Positions 8,433-16,191 of a stretch of DNA of 64,000 nucleotides are shown piece after piece. Below the pieces are notes generated by a model. That model saw only the letters and a program-made list of their open reading frames with translations. It had not been told where the DNA came from and did no database searches. Both the position numbers and the translations under genes were made by a program. This stretch comes from Planctomycetota bacterium (GTDB lineage: Bacteria > Planctomycetota > UBA1135 > GCA-002686595). The stretch lies in the NCBI GenBank assembly GCA_027083445.1, contig JALWOP010000005.1, forward strand, positions 39,035 to 103,034, read 5' to 3'. The first letter of the stretch is position 1, and every line of letters begins with the position of its first letter.

Positions 8433-8471
8433 GAGCCGCCGCCCTGGGGCCCCTTGCCGGAGGTCCTTGAC

Positions 8472-9254
8472 TCATTCGGGCCGACGTGCGCCGACGAAGA
8501 CGTCCTCTCCCCGCGGCGGGGAGGCTGCATCGGCCAGGGTGCCGGAGACGGTCACCTCTTCGAATCCCGCAGCCTGGAAGAAGGTTTCGAGTTCATCCGG
8601 CTCCCAAAAGCGAACCGTTCCGCTGCGGTGGTGCGCCTGCTCCTCGTCGGAGACGGCCAGCATGTGAAAGCAACCCACCGGTGTCCCATCTTCGAGGCCA
8701 GGCCGGTCGAGTTCGATGAAACGCACGAACCAGCGTGGCGACCCATTGACCTCGCGGCGCAGGAGGGGCAGGTAGGGGTTTCCGCTCGCTCGCCGCACTC
8801 CAAAGGCCTTGAGTCCCAGGAGCAGCCGGCCACCGGGCCGTAGGAGGCCGAAGAGCGCGCGAGCTGCGTGCTCTTCCGCTTCGCGGCCGTGGACCTGGGG
8901 CCAGACGTTGCCCATGGCCAGGATCGCGTCGAAGGGTGCCCACTCCGCCAGGGCCGGACTGACGGGTTCGCCCAGGGCCCAGGGAAGAAAGCGCCCCTCC
9001 TCGCCCACATGGTCTCGGGCGTGGGCGAGCATCTCGGGTGACGGATCAACGCCGTAGGCGTCGTAGCCGCGCTCGAGCAGGGCGCCGACGTGGCGTCCCG
9101 TGCCACAGCCCACATCGAGAACGCGCCGGGCACCGTCGAGGCGCGCCTCGATTCCGGGCAACTCGCGCGCCAGGCGTCCGGGCCAGTCGACGAAGATGTC
9201 GTAGAAGTCCGCCAGCCGCACGGGGCGCACGTGGTCCTCATCCTGGGGGCACAT
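8472..9254 (-). CDS. Class I SAM-dependent methyltransferase
   Basis: The 260-residue soluble protein has the Rossmann methyltransferase motif I VLDVGCGTGRH near residue 45, an acidic end of strand 2 (YGVDPSPEM), and post-motif strands with ILAMGNVWPQV and LLRPGGRLLLGLK. The substrate is unknown. The ATG lies 5 nt after the stop of the PLP decarboxylase gene, so the two form an operon. A role in modifying the decarboxylase product (an amine) is conceivable but not shown. Confidence 0.85.
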   Translation of the reverse strand: MCPQDEDHVRPVRLADFYDIFVDWPGRLARELPGIEARLDGARRVLDVGCGTGRHVGALLERGYDAYGVDPSPEMLAHARDHVGEEGRFLPWALGEPVSPALAEWAPFDAILAMGNVWPQVHGREAEEHAARALFGLLRPGGRLLLGLKAFGVRRASGNPYLPLLRREVNGSPRWFVRFIELDRPGLEDGTPVGCFHMLAVSDEEQAHHRSGTVRFWEPDELETFFQAAGFEEVTVSGTLADAASPPRGEDVFVGARRPE

Positions 9255-9259
9255 CGGCT

Positions 9260-10717
9260 CTAGCTGGTCTGCGAACGGTCCTTCTGCCTCGCCTGGGATC
9301 TCGAAGCGCTCTCTCCGGCACAGGCCTCGATCTCGTCGAGCAGGGCGTCGAGATCGGCGGTGCTCGTCTCTGGGTTCGAGGCCACGAAGCGGAAGGTCGC
9401 CGCTCCATCCAGGGTGGCGTAGTTGATCAAGAATCGCCCGCGCTGGGCCAGCCGTGTCCGGGCTCGCAGGGTAATCGCATGCTCGAGGCGGGCGCGTTCC
9501 TCCCAGGGAGCTTGCCGATGCTCGGCCGGGAGGTAGCGGAAGCAGACGTTCGTTCCCTGGGGCGGGCGCACCAGATGGAACCCCGGCCGTTCCCGAAGGC
9601 GGCCGGCCAGGGCTTCGGCCAGGGCGAAGAGTTCTTCGACCCGCTGGGCAAAACCCTCGTCGCCGGCGAGTTGCCAGGCAAACCAAAGCTTGAGGGCATC
9701 GACGCGCCGTCCGCACTGCAGGGAGAGATCCCCCAGATCCCAGGCGCCGTCGTCCCCGTGGAAGAGGTAGTCCGCGCCCATACCCAGGGTCGCCCGCAGC
9801 ACGCCCCGCTCGCGGGTCAGCGTCGCCGCGCAGGAGAGGGGGACGCCCATCATCTTGTGCGGGTTCCAGGCCACCGAATCAGCCCGCTCGATGCCGGCCA
9901 GGAGCGGGCGGCGCCGCTCGGAGAAGAGCAGGGTCCCTCCATAGCTGGCATCGACGTGGAGCCAGAGTCCATGGCGGCGAGCGATGTCGGAGAGCTCTTC
10001 GAGGGGGTCGAAGGCTCCCGCGACGGTCGTGCCGGAGGTGGCGGCGACGAGGAAGGGATGGCATCCCTCGTCCCGGGCCTCCTGGATCGCCTGCTCGAGC
10101 TTGGCGGGCACCATGCGTCCCACTGGATCGACCGGGATCTCACGGCAACCCTGGGTTCCCAGGCCCGCCACGCTGGCGGCGCGGCGCAGGGAGTAGTGGG
10201 ACTCCTCGGAGGCGAACATCACCGGGCGAGTGGCCGGCCCGAGCCCCTGATGCTTGACCTCGGGGAAGGCCTGGTGGCGCGCGGCCAGGACCGCGGTCAG
10301 GTTCGAGAGGCTGCCCCCCGGCGCGAGCACACCTTCACCCTCTTCGAAACCCACAAGCTCGCACATGCGCTCGATGAGCTTGCGCTCGACGAGGGTCATC
10401 ACCGGCGCGGATTCGAAGGTGTACATCGAGGTGTTGGCCAGGGATGCCGTCCAGTCCCCGAGGAGTGCGCCGGCCTGCTGACCGCCGAAGAGCTGATTGA
10501 AGAAGCGCGGGTGTCCCGTGCGCACGCTGTGGTGCAGCAGCCTGCGAGTCTGTTCGAGCAGGAACTCGCTGGAGCGCCCTTTCCGAGGGAGGGAGAGGTC
10601 GAGCTCGCGCGCGAGTTCCGATGGCGGGAGGTAGCGAACGACCGGCTCTCGGTTGCCGGTCTGGCCGTTGTGGTACTCCTCGAACAGTGCGAGGAAGGGG
10701 CCGAAATCAAGGTCCAT
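9260..10717 (-). CDS. Group II PLP-dependent amino acid decarboxylase
   Basis: The 485-residue enzyme belongs to the glutamate/aromatic/cysteine-sulfinate decarboxylase family. HPRFFNQLFGG, GVLAPGGSLSNL, AATSGTTVAGAFDP, LWLHVDASYGG and the PLP-lysine segment WNPHKMMGVPLSC are all present. The FNQLFGG and NPHKMMG motifs are closest to the GAD65/67 and cysteine-sulfinate/aspartate decarboxylase branch, so glutamate, aspartate or cysteine sulfinate is the likely substrate. The specificity cannot be settled by eye. It is cotranscribed with the methyltransferase downstream. Confidence 0.85.
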   Translation of the reverse strand: MDLDFGPFLALFEEYHNGQTGNREPVVRYLPPSELARELDLSLPRKGRSSEFLLEQTRRLLHHSVRTGHPRFFNQLFGGQQAGALLGDWTASLANTSMYTFESAPVMTLVERKLIERMCELVGFEEGEGVLAPGGSLSNLTAVLAARHQAFPEVKHQGLGPATRPVMFASEESHYSLRRAASVAGLGTQGCREIPVDPVGRMVPAKLEQAIQEARDEGCHPFLVAATSGTTVAGAFDPLEELSDIARRHGLWLHVDASYGGTLLFSERRRPLLAGIERADSVAWNPHKMMGVPLSCAATLTRERGVLRATLGMGADYLFHGDDGAWDLGDLSLQCGRRVDALKLWFAWQLAGDEGFAQRVEELFALAEALAGRLRERPGFHLVRPPQGTNVCFRYLPAEHRQAPWEERARLEHAITLRARTRLAQRGRFLINYATLDGAATFRFVASNPETSTADLDALLDEIEACAGESASRSQARQKDRSQTS

Positions 10718-10841
10718 GGGATTCGTCGTCCACGGCCCCGCCCCTTCGAGCTCCGCCGCGGGGGGGAGTCGGTGCCCGGGGGAGCGCCTGGGACGCCGAC
10801 TAGGTTAGGGCCTGGGCACCACTGGGGGCTACCCTCCAGGC

Positions 10842-11447
10842 ATGGACATTCAACGTGTGTTGCTCGTGGTGGGGCAGGGCCGTGCCGAAGAGAGCCTGGC
10901 GGGGCACCTCGCCGAGCTCATCCGGGCCCAGGTCGAGGCCGCAGGGTGCACCTGTCGCATCCACGACCTCCTTGCCGACGGCTTCGACCCTGTCCTGCGG
11001 CTCGCCCCGGGGGAGCACCACGCCCGCGCGGTGACCCGCGAGCAGGACCCGCTCCTGGCACGCTATCAGGAGGACGTGGCCTGGGCGGAGGCCTATGTCT
11101 TCGTGCACCCGGTCTGGTGGTTCGCCCCCCCCGCGATTCTCAAGGGGTGGGTCGACCGCGTGCTGGCGGAAGGGGTCGCCCTCGTGCATGGCGACGAGCC
11201 TCCCCGTGGGCTGCTCCGCGGACGCCGGGCCCTGGTGGTGCAGACCCTAGCGGCCTCTGCGTGGGTCGATCGCTGGGTGATGGGCGCCGTCAGCCGGCGC
11301 TTTTGGAGTCGTGCTGTCCTGCGCTCGGTGGGGATCGATCAGGCATGGCGCGTGGCCCTCCATGGCCTAGGGAAACTCCCGCAGGCGGAGCTCGGGCGCT
11401 TCGAGCGGCGCCTTGCCCGGGCGGTTGGGCGACTCCTGGGCTGCTAG
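10842..11447 (+). CDS. NAD(P)H:quinone oxidoreductase-like flavodoxin-fold protein
   Basis: The 201-residue soluble protein shows the flavodoxin-like fold of the NQO1/MdaB/KefF family. There is an N-terminal VLLVVGQGR strand-loop, and HPVWWFAPPAILKGWVDRVL at about residues 87-106 forms the FMN/FAD contact region. It probably reduces quinones or other two-electron acceptors with NAD(P)H. It is divergent from the decarboxylase gene across a 124-bp gap and is not obviously coupled to its neighbours. Confidence 0.8.
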   Translation: MDIQRVLLVVGQGRAEESLAGHLAELIRAQVEAAGCTCRIHDLLADGFDPVLRLAPGEHHARAVTREQDPLLARYQEDVAWAEAYVFVHPVWWFAPPAILKGWVDRVLAEGVALVHGDEPPRGLLRGRRALVVQTLAASAWVDRWVMGAVSRRFWSRAVLRSVGIDQAWRVALHGLGKLPQAELGRFERRLARAVGRLLGC

Positions 11448-11548
11448 AGCACCACACGGGAGAGCAGGGGAGATAGGTGCTCAAGTCTGGACAGGATTCG
11501 ACCGAGGTTCTCGGTGCGAGGAACCCCTTTCCCCCCAGGATCCAATCC

Positions 11549-11779
11549 ATGAGTACCCAGACCGCGACCGCCGGGAAGCTGCATAGCATCCTCGAGTGGG
11601 TCAACAAAGAAGGTGAAGCCCGGGCCTCCGACCGCCTGCGCGTCAAGATGATGCCCGAACTCTTGGGCGACAACATCCACTTCAGTCGCATCGATGCGAG
11701 CACCTGCTGTTCGCCCGAGACCCTTACCAAGTTCCGCCAGGCCGCCGAGGAGATCGTCGGCAAGCGCTGCCCCGTCTGA
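11549..11779 (+). CDS. Small protein of unknown function, first gene of the V4R operon
   Basis: The 76-residue soluble protein is not recognised. It ends with three cysteines (CCSPETLTKF...KRCPV) that could bind a metal. ATG at 11549 was chosen because AGGA lies 8 nt upstream; the open frame before it does not look coding. Its stop lies inside the ribosome binding site of the next gene, so the two are coupled. Confidence 0.65.
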   Translation: MSTQTATAGKLHSILEWVNKEGEARASDRLRVKMMPELLGDNIHFSRIDASTCCSPETLTKFRQAAEEIVGKRCPV

Positions 11780-11789
11780 GGAGTTCACG

Positions 11790-13034
11790 ATGACCATCAC
11801 CATTCCCTTCGAGCTGGACCGCGCTCACCGGCGAGTGCTCATCGGCGGCGAGCCGATGCTCTTCCACTGCCACCACTACAACACCTTCCTGCAGCGTTCG
11901 ATCCAGGACGCCAGCTACATCGAATCACGTCCCTACCTGATCGGTGCCGCGGCCGAGGTCGCCTATGCTCAGTTGGTTCGGCTTTTCCAGAGCGAGGGTG
12001 CCGACGATGTGAACCGGCGCAACGAGCTGGCGAGTGAGCTCTACCGCTGGGCCGGTTTCGGTACCGTCGACCTCTCCGCCATCGGGGAAAGCGGTGGTCG
12101 CGTCGAGTCGAAGAGCTCCCACTACGCACGGGCGTGGAGTGAGAAGTTCGGCTCCTCGGACGAGCCCGTCTGTCTCTTCCCCAGCGGCTGGATCGCCGGT
12201 GCCGCCGCCGCGATTCACGGCAAGCCCCTCGGCAGCTACTCGGTGCAGCACACCAGCTGCGCCGCCCAGCCTGGGAAGGATACCTGCCTCTTCGAGGTGC
12301 AGGCGGGTGAGGCCAACTACGACGTCTTCGAGAGCGTCGGTGCCGGTGAAGTGGGCGAGCACGAGCAACGCCCCCGTCCGGAGAACAACATCGACGAGGA
12401 GGGCATCTACGAGGCCCTGACCGCCATGGAGATCGCCGGTGACAAGGACGGGATCATCCCGGCCTTCGGTGTCTACCTGACGCGCCACTACGCCAACTAC
12501 TACAACCGCATCTCCTTCGAGACCCTGCGTGCGATGGAGGCGGCTTTCGGACCTGATGGCTACGATGCCACGCGGCCTCTGTTCGTCGAGGCGGGTCACG
12601 TCTGCGCCTTCAACACATTCGGCGGCATCATGACCTCGCCGGAGTGGAACGCCCTCATCCGTCCGACCTGCAAGACCGACGCTGACTGGGTTCACGGCAT
12701 GGTCGCCTGCGTCAACACCCTCGGGTGGGGGCGTTGGAACGTCGAGGAACTCTCGCCGACCGAGGCGGTCTTCTCCATCCAGGATGACTACGAGAGTGTC
12801 GGTTACCGGGCCATGTACGGAACCCCCGAGCGTCCGATCAGCTTCCTGGCTGAGGGTGCCGCGGCGGGCATCATGAACCTGGTCTACCGCGGTGAAGTCA
12901 TGTCGAGTCCGGAGTTCACCCCCGAGTACTACGACCACCTCTTCCGTCAGACCGACGTCTTCCGGGCTGAGCCCGCCGGGCAGTCGGTGGCCATGGGTGA
13001 CAAGGCGACCACCATTCGGGTGACCCGCGGGTGA
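11790..13034 (+). CDS. Tandem V4R (4-vinyl reductase-like) domain protein
   Basis: The 414-residue soluble protein seems to contain two V4R-like units, at about residues 35-175 and 265-375, each with conserved small residues and cysteines (for example QHTSCAAQPGKDTC in the first and GHVCAFN / MVACVNTLGWG in the second). The N-terminus has an HCHH cluster at 26-29. V4R domains bind small molecules or metals and occur in BchJ-type proteins and in ligand-sensing regulators; no DNA-binding or enzymatic domain is fused here. GAGGAG sits 6 nt before the ATG and overlaps the upstream stop. Function unknown. Confidence 0.65.
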   Translation: MTITIPFELDRAHRRVLIGGEPMLFHCHHYNTFLQRSIQDASYIESRPYLIGAAAEVAYAQLVRLFQSEGADDVNRRNELASELYRWAGFGTVDLSAIGESGGRVESKSSHYARAWSEKFGSSDEPVCLFPSGWIAGAAAAIHGKPLGSYSVQHTSCAAQPGKDTCLFEVQAGEANYDVFESVGAGEVGEHEQRPRPENNIDEEGIYEALTAMEIAGDKDGIIPAFGVYLTRHYANYYNRISFETLRAMEAAFGPDGYDATRPLFVEAGHVCAFNTFGGIMTSPEWNALIRPTCKTDADWVHGMVACVNTLGWGRWNVEELSPTEAVFSIQDDYESVGYRAMYGTPERPISFLAEGAAAGIMNLVYRGEVMSSPEFTPEYYDHLFRQTDVFRAEPAGQSVAMGDKATTIRVTRG

Positions 13035-13369
13035 ACGGCAAGCAGGTCACGGCGGTACGCACGCTCGACTGCGCCCACAAGCTGCGCGTGCGTTACCTCC
13101 TGCCTCGCCCTCTCGATCGCGAGCTTTTGGAGAGCCTGGGCCCGGGAGAACTCCGGGTCCAGGCCTTCTCGCTCAAGGTCCAGGGGGCGCGCGATCATCT
13201 GGCCCTCATCGACGAGGAGCGCAACCTGCGTGCCGCCGGGGTCGATGGTGAGGGTCTGCTTACCGTGACTTTCGGCAAGCTGGGCCGGGAAGCCCATGAA
13301 GGAGTCGTCGCGGATTTCGAGAGCTTGCTGGTGCAACTGCTCGGGGTACCGATTGCCCTGCGGGAGTAG
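13031..13369 (+). CDS. Hypothetical protein, third gene of the V4R operon
   Basis: The 112-residue soluble alpha/beta protein is not recognised. It has no cysteine cluster or membrane segment; the only notable pattern is a HKLRVRYLLPRPLDRE stretch near the N-terminus. GTG at 13031 overlaps the stop of the V4R gene (GTGA), which shows that it is a coupled operon member and probably a partner of the V4R protein. Confidence 0.6.
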   Translation: MNGKQVTAVRTLDCAHKLRVRYLLPRPLDRELLESLGPGELRVQAFSLKVQGARDHLALIDEERNLRAAGVDGEGLLTVTFGKLGREAHEGVVADFESLLVQLLGVPIALRE

Positions 13370-13438
13370 CCTCGCCGCGACCCCCAGACAAGATGCATGG
13401 CGGCCTCGGAGCATGATCGGGGGTAGAATCGGCCCGTC

Positions 13439-16177
13439 ATGCGCGGAACTCTTCTCCTCCTCTCGGGTATTGCCCTCGTCGTGGCCCTCTGGATCATCAG
13501 CCGGCCAAGCGCTGCATTACCTGGTGTCGGCGCCGTGAGGCCCCAAGGCGCTGCGAGGGCGACTCTCGCGGAGGCCGAGGTGGGCGTCGCCGCGGATGCC
13601 GAAATCGCCCCGGAGGGAGGGGAGGGTCCAGCCGGCCGGGTCGACGCAACGCGGCCCGACAAACGACGCGGCGAGCGTACATCGATCCCCACCCTGACCC
13701 GCGAGGAGTTTCTCGCTCGCCTGGTAGAGCTGGGTATTCGACCCGGCGCGGACCTTTTCAGTGAGGCGCGCAGCCAGCGCTCGGATCGCGGTTCCCTCAG
13801 CGTGCTGGTCACCGAGAAGGATGAGGGCGTCGTCGTCGGCGCATCGGTCTGGATCGATCCCTGGGGTCCGGAGAGTCAAGACGCACTCGTTGGAGAGGGG
13901 AGCCTTTCGGAGAACGCCGAGGAGCTCATCACCGGTAGCGACGGTCTGGCGAGCCGCTGGAATCTGGAGCCCGGTGAGTACTACCTCTCCGTGGCGCACC
14001 CCCAGTTCGAGGACCGCAGCCTGGGGACCCTGGAGATCCCCGCCGGTGAACCCACCTTCATCGAAGTGGTGCTCGAGCGTTCCGGGGCCGTCGTCGGGGG
14101 CATTGTCGTCGACGAAGATGGAGCGCCCCTCGGCGGCGCCCTCGTCACGGCGGAGTACTACTCGGAGGGCTCGTCCCACTCGCTGGTGCAGGGCCTCTCC
14201 CGCTCGGACGGGGTCTTCACCCTGGCGGTTCGTGAGGGCACGAGCAATCGGCTGACGGCCACCCTGGTCGGCTATCACGACGCCCTGGCCGAGCATGTTC
14301 CCGCCGGCTACCGGGATGTGGTCATGATCCTGGAGGCGGCGGATACCCTCACCATTCGGGGTTGGGTGGCGCATGGGGAGGAGGGAGAGGCGCTCACGCG
14401 CTTTCAAGTCGACGGCGAGACCTTCGAGCACCCCTCGGGCGAGTTCGAGGTGGAGCGCACGGTAGCTGAGGAGCCCTTGGCGATGGTCTTCAGTGCCGCC
14501 GGGCACCGCGATCGCACCCTCTTGGTCGATGTTTCGGAAAGCCGCAGCGTGGATCTGGGACGGGTGGGGCTCGAAAGCGAACGCGAGTTGCGCGGGATCG
14601 TCCTCCTGGATAGCGAGGAGGGTCCCCAGCCCGTGGCGGGGGCCGAAGTGCGCGTGACCGAGGCCTCCGATCCCCCTCGGATCGCGTTTACCAGCGGCGA
14701 GGGTGCTTTTGCGGTCGAGGGGCTGGCTGCGGAGCAGGTACAACTGGACGTTACGGCCGCAGGGGCGGCGCCGCACCACTCCTTGGTGTCCCTACTCGAG
14801 AGCGAACCGACCTACGTCGAGGTTCTGCTCTCGACGGGGGACTACACCGCCCAGGGGCTCGTGCTCGATGCCGCGAGTGAAGAGCCCTTGGGGCAGGCGC
14901 TGGTCGAGGTGGTCGAGGTACCGGGGCTTTCGACGGTCACCGACGCCGAGGGTCACTTCGAACTGGCGGGGATTCCGATGGCTCGCTTCACCCTGCGCGC
15001 GAGCGCGAGCGGCTACGACCCGGAGACTTCGGGCCTGCTCGATGCCGAGGAGGGGGGCGGTTGGTGGGAGGCACGTCTCGATCCCAGCGGCCTGCGCGTG
15101 CGCCTCACGGCGGCGGGAGCGCCGCTTCCGGCGGGGGTCGGCGTCGTCCTTTGGAGGCAGGTCGAGCCGACCCTGGAGGCGGCTCTGGCTGCCCAGGCGT
15201 CGCTCTCGACCCACCGCTTCGAGGCCCAGACCGACGAACAGGGACACGTGACCTTCGCGGTGGAGCCGGGCTCCTACTTCATCCAGGTCCCCGACTACCG
15301 CTTGAATCCGACGCCGGTCGTCGTACCCGAGGAGGGGGGTGACTGGGTCGATCTCGCCGTGCCGGGGGTGACGCGACTCGAGGGACGCATCTCCCAAGCC
15401 GACGGTTCACCCGTCGCCGGGACATCCCTGTGGCTCCACTCGGGTGACCAGGACTATTCGACCATGGTCCTGGTACACACCGACGCGAGTGGGCACTACG
15501 TCCTGCCAAACCTCGCCCCGCGGCCCTACGCCCTCTCGATCATCAAGAGCAGCGCCGACCAGTCTGCTCAGCACGTGCGCGAGTTCACCGGATCCGGAGC
15601 GCCCAATCAGCTCTTCGACGTGGTCTTCCCCCCGCTCACGGCTTCGATCCGCGGACGGGTGGTCGATGAGAACGGAGTGGGGCGGGCCGGGGTGATGGTG
15701 GGCTGCGAGTATCTCGACGCCCCGCACCGCTCGATTCTCGCCGGCTGGACGGGGACCGATGGGGAGGGACGCTTCCTGCTACCGCGCCTGGAACCGGGCC
15801 GACACATCGTCCGTACGGCGTGGACCGAGGACGAGACGGTCTTCTCCTCCGAGATCGTCCTCGCGGCGGGTGAGGAGCGCACACTCGAACTCGTCGCGCC
15901 GCATGTCACCGGCCGGCATGTGCGCGGCTACATGATCGCTCCCGACGGCGGTCCCCTGGGGGGCAGCTTTCTCTTTGCGACCGACTCCCAGGGACACCAG
16001 AACGGGAACTACTTCTCGACCATGGATTGGGCCTACGCCTGTTCGTTCGACGTGATCGGGCTTCACCCGGGCGGTTACACGCTGACCTTGACCGCCATGG
16101 GCTGCCGGCAGCAGAGCATCCCCGTCGCGGTCAGCTCCGATGTCTCGGGGCTGGTCGTGGTCATGGAGCGGGAGTAG
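13439..16177 (+). CDS. Large exported protein with repeated carboxypeptidase-regulatory-like domains
   Basis: The 912-residue protein starts with a signal or anchor helix (about residues 2-21) followed by a low-complexity linker. Most of the rest is a string of beta-sandwich units of the CarboxypepD_reg type, recognisable by repeated patterns such as VVDEDGAPLGGALV...RSDGVFTL, VLDAASEEPLGQALVEV...DAEGHFELAGI and VVDENGVGRAGVMV...DGEGRFLLPRL. Such proteins are surface or periplasmic and probably bind carbohydrate or protein. No catalytic domain is seen. It stands alone and is convergent with the peptidase gene. Confidence 0.75.
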   Translation: MRGTLLLLSGIALVVALWIISRPSAALPGVGAVRPQGAARATLAEAEVGVAADAEIAPEGGEGPAGRVDATRPDKRRGERTSIPTLTREEFLARLVELGIRPGADLFSEARSQRSDRGSLSVLVTEKDEGVVVGASVWIDPWGPESQDALVGEGSLSENAEELITGSDGLASRWNLEPGEYYLSVAHPQFEDRSLGTLEIPAGEPTFIEVVLERSGAVVGGIVVDEDGAPLGGALVTAEYYSEGSSHSLVQGLSRSDGVFTLAVREGTSNRLTATLVGYHDALAEHVPAGYRDVVMILEAADTLTIRGWVAHGEEGEALTRFQVDGETFEHPSGEFEVERTVAEEPLAMVFSAAGHRDRTLLVDVSESRSVDLGRVGLESERELRGIVLLDSEEGPQPVAGAEVRVTEASDPPRIAFTSGEGAFAVEGLAAEQVQLDVTAAGAAPHHSLVSLLESEPTYVEVLLSTGDYTAQGLVLDAASEEPLGQALVEVVEVPGLSTVTDAEGHFELAGIPMARFTLRASASGYDPETSGLLDAEEGGGWWEARLDPSGLRVRLTAAGAPLPAGVGVVLWRQVEPTLEAALAAQASLSTHRFEAQTDEQGHVTFAVEPGSYFIQVPDYRLNPTPVVVPEEGGDWVDLAVPGVTRLEGRISQADGSPVAGTSLWLHSGDQDYSTMVLVHTDASGHYVLPNLAPRPYALSIIKSSADQSAQHVREFTGSGAPNQLFDVVFPPLTASIRGRVVDENGVGRAGVMVGCEYLDAPHRSILAGWTGTDGEGRFLLPRLEPGRHIVRTAWTEDETVFSSEIVLAAGEERTLELVAPHVTGRHVRGYMIAPDGGPLGGSFLFATDSQGHQNGNYFSTMDWAYACSFDVIGLHPGGYTLTLTAMGCRQQSIPVAVSSDVSGLVVVMERE

Positions 16178-16191
16178 ATCCGGCTCAGGTT

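Noticed and set aside
9038..11476. Long plus-strand open frame (812 codons) across the methyltransferase/decarboxylase region
   Set aside because: It is antisense to two well-recognised enzymes, has low-complexity Arg/Gly/Pro-rich composition and no family signature; a by-product of high GC.
11447..11482. GAGCACC...GGTGCTC inverted repeat after the flavodoxin-fold gene
   Set aside because: The 7-bp arms are 22 nt apart and one overlaps the stop codon; too weak to call a terminator.
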